Source of the DNA: DATBED01 sp035480695
Lineage (GTDB): Bacteria > Patescibacteriota > Saccharimonadia > Saccharimonadales > UBA4665
Assembly (NCBI GenBank): GCA_035480695.1
Contig: DATIHM010000058.1
Location: 1-18,265, forward strand
DNA: 18,265 bases
Direction of reading: 5' to 3'
In this document: positions 13,891 through 18,265 of the stretch, in pieces
Position numbering within the stretch: position 1 is the stretch's first letter
Layout: each line of letters opens with the position of its first letter
Notes under the pieces: model-generated
What the model was told of the DNA's origin: nothing
What the model saw: the letters and a program-made list of their open reading frames with translations, nothing else
Databases searched by the model: none
Made by a program: the position numbers and the translations under genes

Positions 13891-16436
13891 TGGACGACGA
13901 CCAAAAAGAGCCGGAACTATTTGACGGTACCGACGTTCTAGATACGACCCACTCACGCGTTGTCGAGCGCCGTACCGTCGAAAACGTCATGGAAGACAGC
14001 TATCTGCGTTATAGCATGAGCGTTATCATAGATAGGGCCTTGCCTGACGTCAGGGATGGTCTTAAACCTGTACACAGACGCATCCTTTATAGCATGGACG
14101 AATCCGGCCTGCGCAGCACTGCCCGGCACCGCAAGAGCGCCAATGTCGTCGGTGAGGTCATGGGTAAGTATCACCCGCACGGCGACTCCAGCATTTACGA
14201 TGCCATGGTGCGGATGGCCCAGCCCTGGGCGATGCGCTACATGCTGGTTAACGGGCAAGGGAACTTCGGAAGCATGGATGGTGACCCGCCAGCTGCAATG
14301 CGCTATACCGAAGCCAAAATGGCCCGCCTGGCTGACGAATTACTGGCGGACATCGATAAAGAAACCGTTGACTTCCGCGAGACTTACGACGCCACGCGCA
14401 CTGAGCCTACTGTCTTGCCGGCCAAACTCCCGAATCTGCTACTGAACGGCCAGCTCGGCATTGCCGTCGGCATGGCCACCAACATCCCGCCGCACAATCT
14501 GACCGAACTGGTCGACGCTGAGGTCTATCTTATCGACAACCCTGAGGCGACGCTTGACGACCTAGTGCAGTTCGTCAAAGGCCCGGACTTCCCGACGGGC
14601 GGCGTTATTTATGGCAAAGAGTCTATCAAGGCGGCTTACGCCACTGGCCGGGGCGGCGTCGTGACGCGCGGTGTGGCCGAAATCGTCGAGGGCGCCAAGG
14701 GGCGCCATCAGATTGTCATTACGGAAATACCTTATGCGTTGAACAAAGAGACCTTGGTGCTCAAGATGGCCGAACTTATCAACAGCAAGAAAATCGGCGG
14801 TGTGTCCGACATGCGCGACGAAACCGCGCGCGGCAAAGTGCGCATCGTGCTCGACCTCAAAAAAGACGCTTATCCTAAAAAACTGCTGAACCAGCTCTAC
14901 AAGCTGACCCCGCTGCAGACCAGTTTCCACTTCAATATGATGGCATTGGTAGACGGCATCCAGCCCCGTGTACTCGGCCTGACTGACATTTTGAGTGAGC
15001 ACATCAGCCACCGCGTCGTGGTGGTCAGACGCCGCACCGAATACGAGCTCAGGAAGGCCAAGGAGCGCGCCCACGTATTGGAAGGCCTGAAGATAGCCCT
15101 CGACCACATCGACGAGGTCATAGCGACCATACGTGCGGCAGACAGCGTCGAGGAAGCCCAGGCTGCCCTCATCAAAAGGTTCAAGCTGACCGACATCCAA
15201 GCCCGCGCCATTCTGGCCATGCAACTGCGTACGCTGGCCGGCCTGGAGCGCAAGAAAATCGAAGACGAGCTGGCGGAACTGCTTAAGCTGATAAGCAAAC
15301 TGGAAGGCATCCTGGCCGACGAGGCCAAAATCCGCAAGATTATCAAAGATGAGCTAATTGAGCTCAAAGAGCGCTACGGCGACGACCGCCGCACCAAAGT
15401 CATTGCCGGCGAGCTGGGCAAGATGAGCGACGAAGACCTCATCGCCGACGAGCAGGTCGTAGTCACGCTCACCGCCGCCAACTACATCAAGCGCAGCCCG
15501 ATCGCCGAGTACAAGCGCCAGGGCAGGGGCGGCAAGGGCCGCCGCGGCATGGCCACCCGCGAAGAAGACGTCATCGAGCACGTCGTCAATGCCAGCACGC
15601 ATGACTTCCTCTTGTTCTTCACCAACCGAGGCCGCGTGTTCCGGCTCAAGACTTACGAAGTGCCGGCCGTAGGCCTCAACGCCAAAGGCATCGCCATCGT
15701 CAACCTGCTGCAGCTGCAACCGGAAGAGACCGTCACTTCGGTGATTAACGTTTCCAAAACGCATGACGCGCAGAACCTCATCATGTGCACCAAGCGCGGC
15801 ACCGTCAAAAAGACGCCGTTCGACCAGTACCAGAACGTGCGCACCAGTGGTTTGATAGCGATTAACCTCGACTCCGGCGATGAGCTTAAGTGGATCCGCA
15901 TGACCTCCGGCGATAACGAAGTCGTCATCAGCACCAGCCATGGCCAGGCAATCCGCTTCCACGAAAAAGATGCCCGGCCGATGGGCCGCGTGGCGCGTGG
16001 CGTGCGTGGTATCCGCCTACGCCCCGGCGACGAAGTCATCGGTATGGACATCGTCGAAAAGGGCGCCGACATCTTCGTCATCAGCAAGTACGGCTACGGC
16101 AAGCGCACCAGCATCGACCAGTTCACGCCGCACGCCCGCGGTGGTGTCGGCATCCGCTCAGCCGTCGTTAACAGCAAGACTGGCGAGCTGGTGGGCGTCA
16201 AACGCCTGCTCAGCGATGAACAAGAGCTCATCCTCATCAGCCGCAATGGCCAGACCATCCGGCTCGGCCTCAACAATATCCCGGCCCTCGGCCGCGCCAC
16301 CCAGGGCGTGCGCATCATGCGCCTCAATGATGGCGACGAAGTTGTCTCACTGGCGCTGGTCGACAAGGCTGACGACCTGCCCGAAGAAGACGTCGAGGCT
16401 CCAGTTGAGCCCGCGCCCGAACTCATCAAAGAGTAA
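13890..16436 (+). CDS. gyrA: DNA gyrase subunit A
   Basis: GyrA cuts and rejoins DNA. The 848-aa product has the full length. The breakage-reunion domain has the catalytic Tyr in MRYTEA (Y139) and KYHPHGDSSIYDAMVRMAQ, where S100 and D104 match E. coli Ser83 and Asp87, so the classic quinolone positions are wild type. A coiled-coil region runs about 370-500. The C-terminal beta-pinwheel contains a GyrA box, here QGRGGKG (544-550) in place of QRRGGKG; a box favours gyrase over topoisomerase IV. A short acidic tail ends the protein. It overlaps the gyrB stop by 1 nt, so translation is coupled. No ParC/ParE pair is in the window. Confidence 0.98.
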
Positions 16437-16455
16437 GTCCTTAAATCGCTCGTGC

Positions 16456-16484
16456 TTGCAAGACGGCTCTACTGAGTTTATTGT
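16456..16484 (+). promoter_or_regulatory. Possible promoter of the phosphatase gene
   Basis: TTGCAA (16456-16461) and TATTGT (16479-16484) each match the consensus at four of six positions with a 17-bp spacer. The start near 16491 would leave a 20-nt leader containing AGAGGT. A TTGACT at 16484 looks better alone but its -10 would overlap the ATG. Confidence 0.4.
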
Positions 16485-16511
16485 TGACTCATTAACAGAG
16501 GTTACTGATTT

Positions 16512-17291
16512 ATGAGTGAGCTCACACCCGAGTTCCTGCCGTTTGCCGAAAAGCTGGCCAGAGAAGTCGGTCCTATGATCGTAGAAGAAAACGACCGCCT
16601 TACAGTCGTAAGGTTCAAAGCTGATGGAACATCTTTAACAGACACTGATACCAACATCAACGAGTATGTTATCGATACTGCTAGTAGGGAACGCCCTGGC
16701 ATTGGTATATATGGTGAAGAGGGGATAAGCGCTAAAGGTGATGAGGCTCACATGATGGTATTCGATCCGCTTGATGGCACGACCGGCGCAGAGCACGAAA
16801 TGGATGTAAGCACTTTTGCGGCCGGGGAAACGGACGAAAAGGGGATGAAATCTGCTTTGGTTTTTGATCCGTTCAAGAATCGCATGTTCCGTGCAGAGAG
16901 AGGCAAAGGAGCCTTTTGCAATGATGAGCCCATCTGGGTAAATGATATAGCGCCGTCCCGAAAAGGAACAGTAATCATTTCAGAGGCCGATATTGCGTAC
17001 CATGCTGCAATCAAAGCCTCTGGTGCGGAGTTAGTTCCTTTGGCGGGGGCATGTAATCGGGCTATGAAATTGGCGATGGGCATGGGGCGCTTCTGCGGAA
17101 TCATCCAAGATAATCCGAGCATGTTCGATGTCTGGCCGGCTTCGAGGATTGTGCAGGAAGCTGGCGGTAGGGTAACTGACTTCAACGACCAGCCGCTCGG
17201 TTTCCCAGGCAAGGTCGAAGGAGTGATTTTCTCTAATGGTGAGACAACTCACCACGAACTACTCGAAATCGTGCACAGTGTCCGCGGCTAA
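16512..17291 (+). CDS. Inositol-monophosphatase-family phosphatase
   Basis: A Mg-dependent, Li-sensitive-type sugar or nucleotide phosphatase fold (IMPase/CysQ/histidinol-phosphatase superfamily), 259 aa, the usual length. Metal-site motifs are visible: GEEG (68-71), FDPLDGTTG (84-92, with D85 and D88), and MFDVWPASRIVQEAGGRVTDF (204-224, with D206). The FKADGTSLTDTD segment (35-46) matches the N-terminal loop of the family. The substrate cannot be told from sequence: inositol phosphate, 3'-phosphoadenosine phosphate, histidinol phosphate and fructose bisphosphate are all possible. The ATG has an AGAGGT site about 8 nt upstream. It sits between gyrA and the rRNA operon on the same strand, and its codon use is less biased than that of gyrA. 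Confidence 0.88.
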   Translation: MSELTPEFLPFAEKLAREVGPMIVEENDRLTVVRFKADGTSLTDTDTNINEYVIDTASRERPGIGIYGEEGISAKGDEAHMMVFDPLDGTTGAEHEMDVSTFAAGETDEKGMKSALVFDPFKNRMFRAERGKGAFCNDEPIWVNDIAPSRKGTVIISEADIAYHAAIKASGAELVPLAGACNRAMKLAMGMGRFCGIIQDNPSMFDVWPASRIVQEAGGRVTDFNDQPLGFPGKVEGVIFSNGETTHHELLEIVHSVRG

Positions 17292-17294
17292 TTC

Positions 17295-17322
17295 GGGCTG
17301 TGGCGAATTTCGCATACAGCCC
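17295..17322 (+). terminator. Hairpin after the phosphatase gene
   Basis: GGGCTGT (17295-17301) pairs with ACAGCCC (17316-17322), with an inner GCGA/TCGC stem. It starts 4 nt past the phosphatase stop. No T-run follows, so it may be a 3' end hairpin rather than an efficient intrinsic terminator. Confidence 0.5.
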
Positions 17323-17348
17323 AGCCGGACTGCCTTAACATGGGTTGA

Positions 17349-17663
17349 ATGGCAGTAAGCCGAGACAAACTGGAAGATGTGACTATGCCTTTCGCCGAGC
17401 GTGACGAAGATAGTCGACCGATTATCCGCCCCGGTTCCGTACCGTCTGGACTGCTCGACTTTATCGGAGGCATTAAATTTCCCAAAGAGCAGCACGATTG
17501 GTACGCGCTCCAGACGGCTTTTCGTGGCTTTCGGGAAATCAGCAGACAGGCAAGAGGCACGGCTGAAGCTGCTGACGCCGGCTACCGACCGGTAGGCATG
17601 CCAGAAGACTGGCCGGGCATGGTCGTCCTCTACCAGACTCGAATCCAGCCACAAAACCGTTGA
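17349..17663 (+). CDS. Hypothetical protein between the phosphatase and rRNA genes (104 aa)
   Basis: I do not recognise this protein. It is hydrophilic, without signal peptide or membrane helix, and contains aromatic/proline segments IRPGSVPSGLLDFIGGIKFP (26-45) and MPEDWPGMVVLYQTRIQ (84-100). The ATG at 17349 has no ribosome binding site, but TAACAT ends 7 nt before it, resembling the leaderless starts elsewhere in the window. A second ATG at 17385 has GGAAG about 9 nt upstream and would give 92 aa. An overlapping 131-aa frame on the opposite strand starts at TTG without a ribosome binding site and is less likely. The gene is plausible but unproven. Confidence 0.5.
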   Translation: MAVSRDKLEDVTMPFAERDEDSRPIIRPGSVPSGLLDFIGGIKFPKEQHDWYALQTAFRGFREISRQARGTAEAADAGYRPVGMPEDWPGMVVLYQTRIQPQNR

Positions 17664-17695
17664 GTCTATTACTACAGAGACGGTTCATTTACCCC

Positions 17696-17725
17696 TTGAC
17701 CAAAGCGGTCATGTTGGGGTATGAT
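17696..17725 (+). promoter_or_regulatory. Promoter of the rRNA operon
   Basis: TTGACC (17696-17701) and TATGAT (17720-17725) are 18 bp apart. The predicted start near 17732 leaves a leader of about 146 nt before 16S. Confidence 0.7.
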
Positions 17726-17731
17726 GGTTGG

Positions 17732-17877
17732 AATGGCTTGACGTGAGGCTTCTTCGAGTGTCCCTTGAAGCCCACTCCCACCGAGTGCGAAAACCTCGCG
17801 GCAACCATACAGAACGTTAAAAATTGAGTAGTGCAAATCAACGTCAGTTCATCATGAACTGTTTCAAATCAGTTCTC
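17732..17877 (+). other. rRNA leader region
   Basis: The leader holds no gene. It contains a hairpin GGCTTC/GAAGCC (17747-17772), which competes with GAGTG/CACTC (17756-17777), and a perfect 7-bp hairpin CAGTTCA/TGAACTG (17845-17861). GTTCTCTTTA just before the 16S start resembles the boxA antitermination element (TGCTCTTTA), although it lies unusually close to 16S. It probably serves antitermination and processing. Confidence 0.5.

Positions 17878-18265
<388 letters not shown>

Noticed and set aside
16484..16512. TTGACT as -35 of the phosphatase promoter
   Set aside because: A 17-bp spacer puts the -10 (GATTTA) on the start codon, leaving the transcript to start inside the gene.
17259..17654. 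131-aa minus-strand frame near the rRNA promoter
   Set aside because: TTG start without a ribosome binding site, antisense to the phosphatase end and the 104-aa frame; no motif.
17724..17808. Long-range stem ATGGTTG/CAACCAT in the rRNA leader
   Set aside because: The left arm overlaps the -10 box and would not be in the transcript if the predicted start near 17732 is right.

Overview
The window reads as a chromosomal segment of a Patescibacteria (Candidate Phyla Radiation) genome, most likely Candidatus Saccharibacteria (TM7). The start of a 16S rRNA gene lies at the right edge; its variable regions and the stretch after the 338 site look Saccharibacteria-like. Genes are short and densely packed, intergenic gaps are small, GC is moderate to high, and TGA is used as a stop, so this is not the UGA-recoded Gracilibacteria/Absconditabacteria group. 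The lineage call comes from reading the sequence; no database was searched.

Left block (1-4490). A small acidic protein gene follows folK on the minus strand. folK faces folP across a 22-bp gap, and folP is followed 4 bp later by an M50 membrane protease gene. A structured untranslated RNA candidate with a U-run terminator, a complete tRNA-Pro(GGG) and a predicted lipoprotein come next. Then comes an unusual two-domain gene, pterin-carbinolamine dehydratase fused to RNase HI. Its stop codon abuts the -10 box of rnpB, the RNase P RNA, which ends in a strong bidirectional terminator.

Middle block (4494-8041). On the minus strand lie infC-rpmI-rplT plus an 86-aa gene of unknown function, transcribed from a promoter that overlaps the end of comM. 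infC appears to start at the rare codon AUA. comM is preceded by its own promoter and a leader of about 230 nt containing a 13-bp intrinsic-terminator hairpin and a 30-bp imperfect tandem repeat. Back to back with that promoter is a rightward promoter, followed by a leader of about 215 nt that can fold into several helices, including one hiding the ribosome binding site.

Right block (8042-18265). The long leader feeds a three-gene module: a four-helix membrane protein, a proline/alanine-rich protein with a conserved-looking C-terminal helix region, and a 998-aa membrane-anchored VirD4/TraG-like ATPase. gyrB and gyrA follow with a 1-nt overlap. After them come an inositol-monophosphatase-family gene, a small unknown gene, the rRNA promoter and leader, and the first 388 or so bases of 16S rRNA.

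Most genes are housekeeping (folate, translation, RNA processing, topology). The parts most worth a second look are the dehydratase-RNase H fusion, the two or three structured untranslated regions, the AUA start of infC, the leaderless-looking starts, and the ATPase module. I saw no CRISPR array, insertion sequence or prophage gene.
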